The notes under the pieces are model-generated. The model made no database searches and was not told the origin of the DNA. It was given only the letters and a program-made list of their open reading frames with translations. From JAFGCL01 sp964423835 (lineage in GTDB: Bacteria; Chloroflexota; Dehalococcoidia; UBA2247; RBG-13-53-26), in assembly GCA_964423835.1 (NCBI GenBank), contig CAYRGJ010000017.1:1-64000 (forward strand): DNA of 64,000 nucleotides, read 5' to 3'. The translations under genes were made by a program, and so were the position numbers. Below, piece after piece: positions 33,689 through 41,557 of the stretch (positions within the stretch are counted from its first letter, which is position 1; every line of letters begins with the position of its first letter).

Positions 33689-33769
33689 GGTGGGCAGGGG
33701 CCGGAACAACCGCCTCAACCGCGTCCCCGGGGCACACCCGGCCACCCATCACCCGTCCATCCGGGCGCT

Positions 33770-34279
33770 TCAGATGAACCGCTCAAAGCGGTCCTTCTTG
33801 GCCTTGCAGATGGGGCACACCTCGGGCGGCCCGTCCCTGGCGCACAGGTACCCGCAGACCTTGCACCTCCACACCGGCAGAGGCAGGACGCCGAGGCCGG
33901 AAGCCGCCGACACGGGCTTCGGCTGCTGGCGCTGGTCCGGCGGAGGACGCCGCTCCGGGATGGGCCCGACGGACTTCAGGCCGTTCACGACGGCCCGGGA
34001 CACGTAGAGGCCTCAATAGCAGGTGTCGTACTCCACCACATCGGCATCGCGGTAGTCGCAGGGGCAGATGATGTCCAGGTCCTCGTCCTTCTTGCCGGAG
34101 GCCAGGCGGCAGGGGCAGGCCTGGTAGCCATACCGTTTCTCGTTGACCAGCAGCCCCCTCACCAGGGCCCGGGTGAAGCCGGCATCGGGGTTCAGGTGGT
34201 ACCCCCCGGCCTCGGCCTCCCGGTTCAGCCGGCTGTAACCGGCCTCGATTTCTTCCGGGGTCACCGCCGGGGCGCTCAT
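33770..34279 (-). CDS. Selenocysteine-containing ferredoxin:disulfide reductase (FTR catalytic domain + rubredoxin), UGA at 34013-34015 read as Sec89
   Basis: Residues 1-92 are an FTR catalytic domain that reduces disulfides via a 4Fe-4S cluster: C55/C57 in ACPCR, C72/C74 in ICPCDYRD, C87 in DTCY. Codon 89 is TGA, exactly where the family has the second active-site Cys (CYC-x-LYVS). The frame then continues GLYVSRAVVNGLKSVGPIPERRP, as homologues do, into a rubredoxin domain (C139, C142, C155, C158). One-chain FTR-rubredoxin proteins are known, for example from Methanosarcina. A SECIS-like hairpin follows the UGA. The ATG at 34279 overlaps the glutaredoxin gene by ATGA. The alternative is two separate genes, with the second starting at GTG 34003. 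Confidence 0.82.
33977..33997 (-). promoter_or_regulatory. Candidate bacterial SECIS element
   Basis: Counting from the base after the UGA, nucleotides 16-23 pair with 29-36 (8 bp, one G-U) and the loop is CGUGA at 24-28. Bacterial SECIS elements need a stem-loop within about 16-37 nt of the UGA and a G among the first loop bases; both hold. It overlaps codons for the conserved SRAVVNGL segment. Confidence 0.65.
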
Positions 34280-34557
34280 TTCTGCAGCGCCGTTCGGATC
34301 TGGTCTTCCTTGTATCCCACGATGCACTTCTGGTCGTTCAGCACCAGGGTGGGGAAGGAGCAGGCCGGGTTCCATTTCCTGATCTCGGCCATGACCTTCT
34401 CTTTCTCCTCGCCGTCCAGGTCGTCCACGTCTATGTAGCTGTACTCCACCCCCAGCTCGCCCAGGAGCTTCTTGGTCTTGTTGCACCAGGGGCAGGTGCT
34501 GAGCGCATACAGCATGGCCTTCCCCGCATTCCGTCCCGGGACATGCTCTGCTTCCAT
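34276..34557 (-). CDS. Glutaredoxin-family protein
   Basis: A 93-residue thioredoxin-fold protein with the active site STCPWCNKTKKLL near residue 24, FPTLVLNDQK with the cis-Pro, and a VGYKEDQIRTAL C-terminal helix. AGGAGG stands 8 bases before the ATG at 34557. It ends inside the start of the ferredoxin:disulfide reductase gene, so it is its probable redox partner: ferredoxin gives electrons to FDR, FDR reduces this protein, and it reduces client disulfides. Confidence 0.88.
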   Translation of the reverse strand: MEAEHVPGRNAGKAMLYALSTCPWCNKTKKLLGELGVEYSYIDVDDLDGEEKEKVMAEIRKWNPACSFPTLVLNDQKCIVGYKEDQIRTALQK

Positions 34558-34586
34558 CTTCCTGACCTCCTCTCCCGCTTGTGCCA

Positions 34587-34613
34587 ATTATACCCCACCC
34601 GCCGGCCGGTCAA
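34587..34613 (-). promoter_or_regulatory. Promoter of the glutaredoxin-FDR operon
   Basis: A perfect TATAAT (34587-34592) is preceded at 15 bp by TTGACC (34608-34613). The spacer is short, but the -10 is consensus and lies about 30 bases before the start codon. Confidence 0.5.
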
Positions 34614-35113
34614 GGCCGGCGCGACTCCAGGCGGCGCCGGACGGCCTCGCCGGACAGCTCCCGGAAAACCGCGTCCTCCCGCCGCTTGTCGTGAATGGCC
34701 AGGGCCGCCATGATCACGAAGCCGGCCCTCTTGACGAACTCAGAGGGGCCCTCAGCCCATGCCCGGGCCCGGTCTAATGCCATGGGCGTCCGCCGGAAGA
34801 GGTTCAGGCAGCACTGGTCGCAGATGTCCCAGTTGTCGAAGGCGCCGGCCCAGGCATCCATCTGCCCGGAGGTCAGCCGGTCGGGATCATCCACCATGCT
34901 GGCCAGCACCCGGGCATCATGCACTCCGGAGGCCCATAGCTCAAGGGCCAGGCGGTGGTCCCGGCCCATCTCCCGGGCCAGCCTGCGCAGCGCCGGCTTG
35001 GGGACGCCCCAGGCCAGAGCCGGACGTATGCCGAACCGCGCCATCCCGGCGACGTTGCCCGGGTCCCCCAGGGATTTCAGGGTCCGCAGCACCTCACGGC
35101 AACGGCTCTCCAT
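34610..35113 (-). CDS. DNA alkylation repair (AlkD-like) protein, C-terminally short
   Basis: A 167-residue HEAT-like helical protein. GDPGNVAGMARFGIRPALAWGVP, AFDNWDICDQCC and EFVKRAGFVIMAALAIHDKR are well conserved AlkD blocks; AlkD excises alkylated bases. Family members run to about 230 residues, and the last two helices (the FVKKAVNWALRQIG region) are missing; the frame ends in REDAVFRELSGEAV and stops 52 bases before the glutaredoxin start. It is either a shortened functional version or a decayed gene. Confidence 0.78.
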   Translation of the reverse strand: MESRCREVLRTLKSLGDPGNVAGMARFGIRPALAWGVPKPALRRLAREMGRDHRLALELWASGVHDARVLASMVDDPDRLTSGQMDAWAGAFDNWDICDQCCLNLFRRTPMALDRARAWAEGPSEFVKRAGFVIMAALAIHDKRREDAVFRELSGEAVRRRLESRRP

Positions 35114-35192
35114 CGTCCTCCCGGCATCAGGCGGCGGCCCGGGCGCACGGTGCGCCCTTATGGACAGAACATGACAAGACAGAACATGTCAA

Positions 35193-35441
35193 CTACTGCC
35201 CGCCGGGGGGCTCGGTGCCCGGCGAGGATTGGTCAGGGGCCGGGGCCGCCTCTCCTTCGACAGGCGAGGCATCCCTGGCGGCCGGGTGCTCAGAGAGGGT
35301 TTCCCCCTGCTTCTTCCTGGCTTCCAGCTCGGCCGTCACCCGGGCCACATTGTTCAGGTAGGCGATGATGAGGGCAAACGCTACCACTCCCAGGATGACC
35401 ATGGGGACCATCAGGATGACGATGAGGGTCAGGGTGCTCAT
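35193..35441 (-). CDS. Small single-helix membrane protein
   Basis: An 82-residue protein: helix TLIVILMVPMVILGVVAFAL at residues ~4-27, then a charged linker NNVARVTAELEARKKQGE and a Pro/Glu/Ala-rich cytoplasmic tail. It lies 44 bases downstream of the large GlcD/HdrD gene on the same strand and may be its membrane partner, which is inference from position only. Confidence 0.55.
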   Translation of the reverse strand: MSTLTLIVILMVPMVILGVVAFALIIAYLNNVARVTAELEARKKQGETLSEHPAARDASPVEGEAAPAPDQSSPGTEPPGGQ

Positions 35442-35485
35442 CTCCCCGGACTATAGCACAACCCCGGCGCCGCCACAAAAACGGG

Positions 35486-38400
35486 CTACCCCCGCCCGGG
35501 CCCGGACTTCCCGTGGAGGTAGTCTATCATGGGCTGCGCCACCAGGGGCACCACATCGCCGATCATGTGCGGCATGAGGCTGTTCATCACCCCCGGCATC
35601 ATCTGGGGCATCTGCTCCTGCATGTAGTCGGGCATGGGAATGCGCTCGGACACCCTCCGCAGCATCGCCGGCATCAGCTTCGGCATCATCATGGGCAGCA
35701 GGCGCGCGAACAGCACCGGGAAGGCGGGCTTCATCACCTCCAGGGCGCCCGGCACCCTGCCCATGGCCCGCATCATCCGGCCCATGCCGAAGGGCATGGC
35801 GTCGATCATCTCCGGCCACATGGTGCCCATCAGGTCCGCAAAGCCCTGCGGCGTCATCAGGGCGATCATGGCCTCAAAGACGGCCCACTGCCGGCGCACC
35901 TCGGGGTGGGGGTCCGGGAACTCGTGCCCCAGGGCTGAGGCCGCGAACCGGGCCAGGTCCACCACCTCCAGCGGCAGCTGCTTCTTGTCCGCGGTGACGC
36001 GCAGCTGGAACTCACAGCAGGGGCACAGGCAGAGCATTTTGGCGGCGCCCGCGTCCAGGGCCTCGTCCAGCCGCGTCCGGCCGATCTCGGCCGCCACCGG
36101 CGGCTCCTTAATCAGCGTCAGGACGCTGCCGCAACAGTGGGCCCCCTCCCGATTGTGCGCCATCTCCACCAGCCTGACACCGGGCATGGCCTTGATCATC
36201 TCCCGGGGCGGCTCATAAACGCCGGACACCCGCCCGATGTGGCAGGAATCGTGCCAGGTAACGGCCACCGGCTGGCCGCCATTGCCCTTCGGGAAGGCGA
36301 ACTCGCCGGAGGCGATCTTCTCGGCGATGACCTCGCTGTAGTGCCGGGCCTTGATGCCGTAGTCTATGCCGAGCTTCCGGGCCCACTCCGGGTATACCTG
36401 CCGCCACATCATGTCGCAGGCGGGGCAGGAGGCGATCACGGTGTCGGCGCCGGCCTCTTTGACCGCCTTGATATTGCGGCGCATGGTGGCCTCGAAGACG
36501 CTCCACTTGCCGGACACCAGCATGGGTATGGCGCAGCAGCTCTCCTTCTCCGCCAGGTAGGTGAAGTCCACGCCGGCCGCGTCCAGCAGCCTGACGGTGG
36601 CCATGGCGATGTCGTGCTCCACGTAGCTGGCGGTGCAGCCGGCGAAGTACACCGTCTTCGACCGGTGGCCCGGGCCGTGCTTCTCCAGGAGGTCCGGGGG
36701 AAACCACCTGGCGCGGTCGCGGCGGTACCCGGCCCAGATGTCGCCCTCCCGCAGCGTGGCCGCGGCCATCATCTCGAAGGGAGGGATGGTCATCCTCTTC
36801 TCTTCGTGGATGAGCCGGCCCCGGAGCTTCATCCACGACGGCTCGATGGGCAGCGACGCCGAGCAGCGCAGGTTGCACAGCTCGCAGGTGGTGCACACCA
36901 TCATGGTGTCTACCATGGCCTGGTCCCACTGCTCGCGGCCCTCCATGTACTCCCGCAGCCAGTACCATTTCCCCCGCGGGCTCTGGCTCTCCCAGCCACG
37001 GCCGTAGAACTGGTCGCATTCCTCCACGCAGTAGCCGCACTGTGAGCAGGCATAGGCATACCAGGCCACATCCGCCGGGATGCCGCGCACCGGCCCGCCG
37101 GGGCGCTCGCCCACCTGCGTGGTGACGGCGTTGCCCAGTGGCCGCAGCAGCCAGGTGAAGGAGCCGGCCAGCTTCACCGCCGCGCTGACCAGGCTGCCTC
37201 CCGTGACCTTGCCCGGGTTCAGGATGCGCCCCGGGTCCACCCTCTTCTTGAACTCCGACATCCTGGCCAGCTTCTCCTCGCCCAGCACCAGGGCGGCGTT
37301 GCCCGAAAAGTAGAGGCCGGTGGAGAAGGGCCGGCCGCCGTGCCGGCGGGCCGCTCCGGCCACGGTCAGTGACAGGGGGAACACCAGGTTGTACCGGAAA
37401 CGGCGCTGATCACTGGGTATGAAGCCGAGTATGACCACCTCCGGCTCGCCCCGCTTCCCGTCGCGGACCAGCACTCCTTCCTTGACCAGGGGCTGGCTGA
37501 CCCGGCTTTCGAGCTCGGTCATGAAGGCCCCCAGCGAGCGCAGCGGCACCACCACCTCCGCCGGCACCAGGCTGGGCCCCAGGCGCTTTACCACCATCAG
37601 CCGGAAGCGGTTCTGCCACTCGTGCCGGGCGATGTCGTCGCCCAGCCTCCGGCCGTGGCCGGCCTCCAGGGCCCGGGGCAGCCCCTCCAGCACCGCGGCG
37701 GACTCGCGGGCCCGGCAGGCCAGGATGATGATGTAGGCGACGGGCAGCGGCACCTTCTCCTCGGCTTCATGGCCATAGTGCTCCCGCCCCGGCGCCTTGT
37801 TCCGCAGCTCGGCCATGCGGGGGTTGATGAAGAGCACGGACCAGATGGGCAGCCTGGCATCGATGATGGCCTGCATGAACTGCTGCACGTCCGCCGCCGT
37901 CGGGCACGAGACGGCCAGCACCTCCAGATCCTCCAGGGGCTGGACGCGAAGGGTAACCTGGCTGATCAGGCCGGTGGTCCCCTCGGCCTCGGAGATGAGC
38001 GCCAGCTCCAGGCCGCTGAACTCCCGCACGCTGCCATCGGGCAGCACCACGCGGGCGCTGACCACGTTGTCATCAAACCACCCGGCTTCGTACGATCCTA
38101 TGCCGGCCCCACCCTGGGCCAGCCAGCCGCCGGCGGTGGAGGAGGGGTAGCTCGACGGATAGAGACGGAGCGTCAGCCCGTGTTTGGCCAGCTCCCGGTC
38201 CACCTTCTCCCAGACGGCCCCGGCCTGCACCGTGGCGGTCAGGGCCCGGTCATCGACGGCCAGCACCCGGTCCATGCGATAGAAGTCCACCACGATCCCC
38301 TGCTTGACCGGGATCGCCCCGCCATAGCCCGAGGTGGCCTTGCCCCGCGGGGTGAGCGGGATGCGGTTTTTCCCCGCCCAGGCGACCAGCTCCGCCAGCT

Positions 38401-38578
38401 CTTCCTCGGACACCGGCTGGACCACCGCATCCGGGATGGTCTCGCCGACCAGTGGCCTGATCAGGCCGGGAATCTCCGCTATGTCATGCCCGTAGAGCTT
38501 GCGCTCCCTCGGGTCAAAACACACCCGGTCTCCGAGCCTGCCCTCCAGATAGGAACGCATCTCTGCCGCACTTGCCAT
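35486..38578 (-). CDS. FAD-linked oxidase / 4Fe-4S / HdrD-type CCG fusion protein with Met-rich tail
   Basis: A 1030-residue protein. Residues ~50-480 are a GlcD-type FAD-binding domain (PVSEEELAELVAWAGKNRIPLTPRG). Residues ~530-610 contain two 4Fe-4S motifs, CSQCGYCVEECD and CTTCELCNLRCS. Residues ~665-880 hold two CCG domains (FAGCTASY...SCCAIP...SCPACD and DSCHIG...CCGS...CPCCEF). Such fusions oxidise lactate, glycolate or other 2-hydroxyacids and pass electrons on. The final ~110 residues are Met-rich with helices such as FGMGRMMRAMGR and MMMPKLMPAM. The ATG at 38578 follows GGAGG. It lies behind an ArsR regulator and a zinc-ribbon gene. Confidence 0.87.
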   Translation of the reverse strand: MASAAEMRSYLEGRLGDRVCFDPRERKLYGHDIAEIPGLIRPLVGETIPDAVVQPVSEEELAELVAWAGKNRIPLTPRGKATSGYGGAIPVKQGIVVDFYRMDRVLAVDDRALTATVQAGAVWEKVDRELAKHGLTLRLYPSSYPSSTAGGWLAQGGAGIGSYEAGWFDDNVVSARVVLPDGSVREFSGLELALISEAEGTTGLISQVTLRVQPLEDLEVLAVSCPTAADVQQFMQAIIDARLPIWSVLFINPRMAELRNKAPGREHYGHEAEEKVPLPVAYIIILACRARESAAVLEGLPRALEAGHGRRLGDDIARHEWQNRFRLMVVKRLGPSLVPAEVVVPLRSLGAFMTELESRVSQPLVKEGVLVRDGKRGEPEVVILGFIPSDQRRFRYNLVFPLSLTVAGAARRHGGRPFSTGLYFSGNAALVLGEEKLARMSEFKKRVDPGRILNPGKVTGGSLVSAAVKLAGSFTWLLRPLGNAVTTQVGERPGGPVRGIPADVAWYAYACSQCGYCVEECDQFYGRGWESQSPRGKWYWLREYMEGREQWDQAMVDTMMVCTTCELCNLRCSASLPIEPSWMKLRGRLIHEEKRMTIPPFEMMAAATLREGDIWAGYRRDRARWFPPDLLEKHGPGHRSKTVYFAGCTASYVEHDIAMATVRLLDAAGVDFTYLAEKESCCAIPMLVSGKWSVFEATMRRNIKAVKEAGADTVIASCPACDMMWRQVYPEWARKLGIDYGIKARHYSEVIAEKIASGEFAFPKGNGGQPVAVTWHDSCHIGRVSGVYEPPREMIKAMPGVRLVEMAHNREGAHCCGSVLTLIKEPPVAAEIGRTRLDEALDAGAAKMLCLCPCCEFQLRVTADKKQLPLEVVDLARFAASALGHEFPDPHPEVRRQWAVFEAMIALMTPQGFADLMGTMWPEMIDAMPFGMGRMMRAMGRVPGALEVMKPAFPVLFARLLPMMMPKLMPAMLRRVSERIPMPDYMQEQMPQMMPGVMNSLMPHMIGDVVPLVAQPMIDYLHGKSGPGRG

Positions 38579-38660
38579 GCGATGCCTCCGTCCGTCAAGT
38601 GCCGCGGGGGTTGCCCCGCCCTGGGTTGCCATGAGGCCCACGGCCTCTCCCCGGCTACCG

Positions 38661-38840
38661 TCAGCCAAAGCGCAGGCCGCTGCGCGCCCGGCCGGCCCAG
38701 CTCTCCGGCAGATCGACCTTCTTCACCTCGTCGCTCTCGCAATAGGGGCACCTGGGAGCGGCCTCCCCGGTATCACCGCACGATCTCTCCTCCAGGAACG
38801 TCGCCCAGCATCGCTGACACTGATATCCTGCTACCGCCAT
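38661..38840 (-). CDS. Small zinc-ribbon protein (FmdB-like)
   Basis: A 59-residue protein with YQCQRCWATFLEE and RCPYCESDEV, a C-x2-C...C-x2-C zinc ribbon of the FmdB type. These are putative regulators or metal-binding adaptors. GGAGACCGGAG precedes the ATG at 38840. It lies between arsR and the GlcD/HdrD gene. Confidence 0.7.
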   Translation of the reverse strand: MAVAGYQCQRCWATFLEERSCGDTGEAAPRCPYCESDEVKKVDLPESWAGRARSGLRFG

Positions 38841-38883
38841 CTCCGGTCTCCTTCTCTCCCGTTGCCAGGGGGCCGCCGGGGCC

Positions 38884-39222
38884 TTAGAGGACCCTCCCCA
38901 GCGCCCGATTCCTCTGCACTTCCTCCGCGATGACCTGGCGCACCATGTCGCAGGCATCCACGATCCGGGGCGTGGACAGGCTGTAGTAGACCACGTTGCC
39001 CTGCCTCCGGGCCCGGACCACGCCCGCCCGGCGCAGCACGCCCAGGTGCTGAGAGGCGTTCGACTGCCTCAAACCCCCGATCTCGGCCAGCTGGCTGACC
39101 GATTTCGGCCCATCCTTCAGCCCGCTGAGCATCATCAACCGCTTGGGATCCGCCAGCGCCTTGCAGATCTCGGCCTGGCGCCGAAAGATCTCCGCCTGCA
39201 GCCCGCTTTCCGTCCGCTCCAC
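38884..39222 (-). CDS. ArsR-family transcriptional regulator
   Basis: A 112-residue winged-helix repressor: QAEICKALADPKRLMMLSGL, SQLAEIGGLRQSNASQHLGVLRRAGVV (recognition helix) and the wing RRQGNVVYYSLS. No metal-binding ELCVCD motif is present in alpha-3, so it probably senses something other than arsenic, perhaps redox state. GTG at 39222 is preceded by GGGAGG; an in-frame upstream extension runs into the promoter. It likely represses its own operon, which includes the GlcD/HdrD fusion. Confidence 0.87.
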   Translation of the reverse strand: MERTESGLQAEIFRRQAEICKALADPKRLMMLSGLKDGPKSVSQLAEIGGLRQSNASQHLGVLRRAGVVRARRQGNVVYYSLSTPRIVDACDMVRQVIAEEVQRNRALGRVL

Positions 39223-39271
39223 CGATACGTGCCTCCCGCGCCAAATAGATTTGCCAGGTCCATGCCAAGTG

Positions 39272-39327
39272 CATGCTCTAATATTAGTATATAGATATAT
39301 TCTACTAGCCTGCATACGGCCTGTCAA
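39272..39327 (-). promoter_or_regulatory. arsR promoter with AT-rich operator
   Basis: Leftward TTGACA (39322-39327), 17 bp, TAGAAT (39299-39304). The following 25 bases are almost only A and T, with overlapping dyads (TATATAGATATAT, TAATATTA), the kind of site ArsR repressors occupy. Confidence 0.7.
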
Positions 39328-39388
39328 GCCGGGTAGCGGAGAGGAGGCACGGGCACGGGCTGCGCCGCTCGGCAGGCGGGCCCGTTGC

Positions 39389-39456
39389 TTCGCGGGCGCG
39401 GCGCTGCGCTGTGTCTGCGCCGAACAGCGGCGCCTCGGTTCGCGGGCGCGGCGCTG
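39389..39456. repeat. Direct repeat, 18 bp, 50 bp apart
   Basis: TTCGCGGGCGCGGCGCTG occurs at 39389-39406 and 39439-39456, between arsR and the GNAT gene. No other feature is visible there. Confidence 0.65.
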
Positions 39457-39480
39457 GGCCGGCCCGGGCGCAGGCCTGGC

Positions 39481-40125
39481 CTACAGGTCGCAGATGTAGC
39501 GACTCATCCCCGGCGAGCCGATGACCTTCTCAAAGTCAGGGTGCCGCTTCTCGTCCAGGTACCGGAAACCCGCCTTCCTATAGGCCTGCTCGCCCGCGGT
39601 GTTGCCGATGTAGAAGCTGACCTGGGCCTGCTTGAAGCCCTCCCGGCGGCCATGGTCCTGGACGGCCTCCAGAAGGCCGCTGATGGCGCCCAGGCGGCGA
39701 TACTCCGGCCTGGTGGCCACCATCTCTACCACCCAGGCCGCCGGCAGGAACGCCGAGTGGCAGGTCATGAAAGCGGCCAGCTTGGGCACCCCCGGCGCCA
39801 TGTCGGCGTCGGTCAGCCCCATCTTCTGGATGACGTTGGCCATGGGGATGGTCATGGTGTCCTCGCCGTTGGCGACCGGATCGAAGCCTTCCAGGGCGGC
39901 CGCCGGGCGCCCGTCCACCTCGGCCACCAGAAACTCGGTGTAGTAAGCCATGTGCCGCGGCCCCTCCAGGGCCAGCAGCTCCAGGAAGCGGATGCAGCGC
40001 TCCTGCGGCTGCGAGATCACGAAGTCCCATATCCCCACATCGAGGTGGGACCGGCCCGCCATGAGCATGCACCAGCCCAGGAGCGGGGCATCCTCCGGCC
40101 GTGCCTGTCGCACATTGATCTTCAT
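39481..40125 (-). CDS. GNAT family N-acetyltransferase
   Basis: A 214-residue single-domain GNAT. VEMVATRPEYRRLGAISGLLEAV near residues 130-152 is motif A for acetyl-CoA, and SFYIGNTAGEQAYRKAGFRYLDEKRH is the C-terminal motif B. GAAGGAGG precedes the ATG at 40125. Substrate unknown; the gene appears monocistronic. Confidence 0.85.
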   Translation of the reverse strand: MKINVRQARPEDAPLLGWCMLMAGRSHLDVGIWDFVISQPQERCIRFLELLALEGPRHMAYYTEFLVAEVDGRPAAALEGFDPVANGEDTMTIPMANVIQKMGLTDADMAPGVPKLAAFMTCHSAFLPAAWVVEMVATRPEYRRLGAISGLLEAVQDHGRREGFKQAQVSFYIGNTAGEQAYRKAGFRYLDEKRHPDFEKVIGSPGMSRYICDL

Positions 40126-40298
40126 CGCTGGACCTCCTTCAACCCGATGTGAGGCGGCCTCCGCCGGTCCAGGCATATCAGCCGGCATTTGAAGGTACCC
40201 CCTTGTTCGCCAACTCCCTGGCTATCGCCAGAGGTCTCTTTTAGCAAGAAAGCCCCCGGAAGTCAAGGTGATGAGCCGGGTTGAGAGCGGCCGGTCCG

Positions 40299-40440
40299 GT
40301 GAGGTTTCTGAGAGGCCAACCCGGGACCGTCGCTGTCCAACGGGGGGAACACTCGTCGCCGGGCCCGGTGTTAAGGTTCTGTGACCGGCGTTTCGACGCC
40401 TGAGACGCGCGTGAGAGGCCAGGGTGATACACTGGCCAAC
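40299..40440 (+). promoter_or_regulatory. Upstream module shared with the dockerin beta-helix gene
   Basis: Blocks GTGAGGTTTCTG (40299), GAAC (40347), GTGTTAA with CTGTGACC (40368-40387) and GTGATAC (40424) reproduce those at 14887-15018, with inter-block distances of 69/70 and 56/56 bases and GAAC-N17-GTGTTAA identical in both. The 445-base gap 40126-40570 otherwise holds the dockerin remnant and no complete gene. Confidence 0.6.
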
Positions 40441-40503
40441 CACAGCAGAGGGAGCACGAGCCGGGCGCCAGCGGCGCCACGGCAGCTACACGATTCACGA
40501 ACG

Positions 40504-40554
40504 ATGACCGGCGTCCTCGACGCGGCCGTCCTGGGACAACACTGGACAGGATGA
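40504..40554 (+). pseudogene. Remnant of a dockerin C-terminus
   Basis: The frame from ATG 40504 to TGA 40554 encodes MTGVLDAAVLGQHWTG. Its last 14 residues match the end of the dockerin at 16868 (VLDAAVIGQHWTG) and the end of the next gene's dockerin. Sitting between a dockerin-gene promoter module and the cohesin-dockerin gene, it looks like the 3' end of a deleted dockerin gene, although it could be translated as a short upstream peptide. Confidence 0.7.
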
Positions 40555-40570
40555 TAGGAGGTCCTTTGAC

Positions 40571-41539
40571 ATGAAGAGTCATATCTCCGCCCGCTTTCTG
40601 CGCCGGTTCCTGCCGGCGGCCGTTCTGGGTGTCTCCCTGGCGGCACTGGCCTCTGTCCCGGCCTCCAGCGCAGCCACCAACACCAGCGTGACCCTCTCGG
40701 CCCCGGCCTCGTCCGTGGCGCCGGGGGCGCAGTTCAGCGCCAGCGTGTTAGTGGCGCCGTCGACGGCCATCGCCGGCATGCAGTTCGACCTGACCTTCGA
40801 CGCCAGCCTGGTGTCCGTCAACAGCGTTCAGGAGGGCAACCTGTTCACCCAGTCCGGCGCCTCCACCTTCTTCAACGCCGGCACCATCAACAATACCGCC
40901 GGCACCATCACCGGCGTCTTCGGAGCCATCACCACCCCCGGCCGGACGGTTTCCTCCGCGGGCACCTTCGCCACCATAGCCTTCACCGCGAAATCGGCCA
41001 CAGGGGAGTGCCCCCTGGGCCTGGCCAACGTCATCGTGGGCAGCGCCAGCGGCACCTCCGTGGCGGTGACCGTGGCCAGCGGCCAGGTGACCATTGCCAG
41101 CCACCCGCCGGTCCTGGCCCCCATCGGGAACAAGGTGGCGGCCGAAAGCTCTCCCATCACCTTCACGGTGTCCGCCAGTGATGCCGACGGCGACTCCCTG
41201 ACCTACTCCGCCACCGGCCTGCCGAGCGGCGCCGCCTTCGACCCGGCCACCAGGGCCTTCTCCTGGACGCCGGGCTACAACCAGAGCGGCTCATACACCG
41301 TCAGGTTCCAGGTGACGGACGGCCGCTCCACGGATTACGAGGACATCACCATCACCGTGGGCAACATGCTGCGCAAAGACGTCAATGATGACGGCTCCGT
41401 CAACGTCCTGGACATGATCCGGGTCGGACAGCGCTGGGGCCAGAGCGGCGCCGCCGGCTGGGTCCGCGAGGATATCAACGAGGACGGCTCGGTCAATGTC
41501 CTGGACGCCACCCTGATAGGCCAGGGTTGGACCGGATAA
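40571..41539 (+). CDS. Secreted cohesin - Ig-like - dockerin adaptor protein
   Basis: A 322-residue exported protein. Signal peptide residues 1-35 end near SSAA. Residues ~37-178 are a cohesin-like beta-sandwich: VTLSAPASSVAPGAQFSASVLV, GMQFDLTFDASLVSV, GVFGAI and GTFATIAFTA are typical cohesin strands. Residues ~179-265 are a He_PIG-type Ig domain. Residues ~268-322 are a type I dockerin with DVNDDGSVNVLDMIRVGQRW and DINEDGSVNVLDATLIGQGW. A protein with both a cohesin and a dockerin can bridge an anchor and an effector. Co-transcribed with the anchored cohesin that starts 18 bases later. Confidence 0.85.
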   Translation: MKSHISARFLRRFLPAAVLGVSLAALASVPASSAATNTSVTLSAPASSVAPGAQFSASVLVAPSTAIAGMQFDLTFDASLVSVNSVQEGNLFTQSGASTFFNAGTINNTAGTITGVFGAITTPGRTVSSAGTFATIAFTAKSATGECPLGLANVIVGSASGTSVAVTVASGQVTIASHPPVLAPIGNKVAAESSPITFTVSASDADGDSLTYSATGLPSGAAFDPATRAFSWTPGYNQSGSYTVRFQVTDGRSTDYEDITITVGNMLRKDVNDDGSVNVLDMIRVGQRWGQSGAAGWVREDINEDGSVNVLDATLIGQGWTG

Positions 41540-41557
41540 GACAATCGGAGGTTTAGA

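Noticed and set aside
33770..34003. Separate rubredoxin gene starting at GTG 34003
   Set aside because: It has no ribosome site, begins only 9 bases after the FTR stop in the same frame, and its first residues match the conserved tail of FTR proteins. A single recoded gene explains the sequence better.
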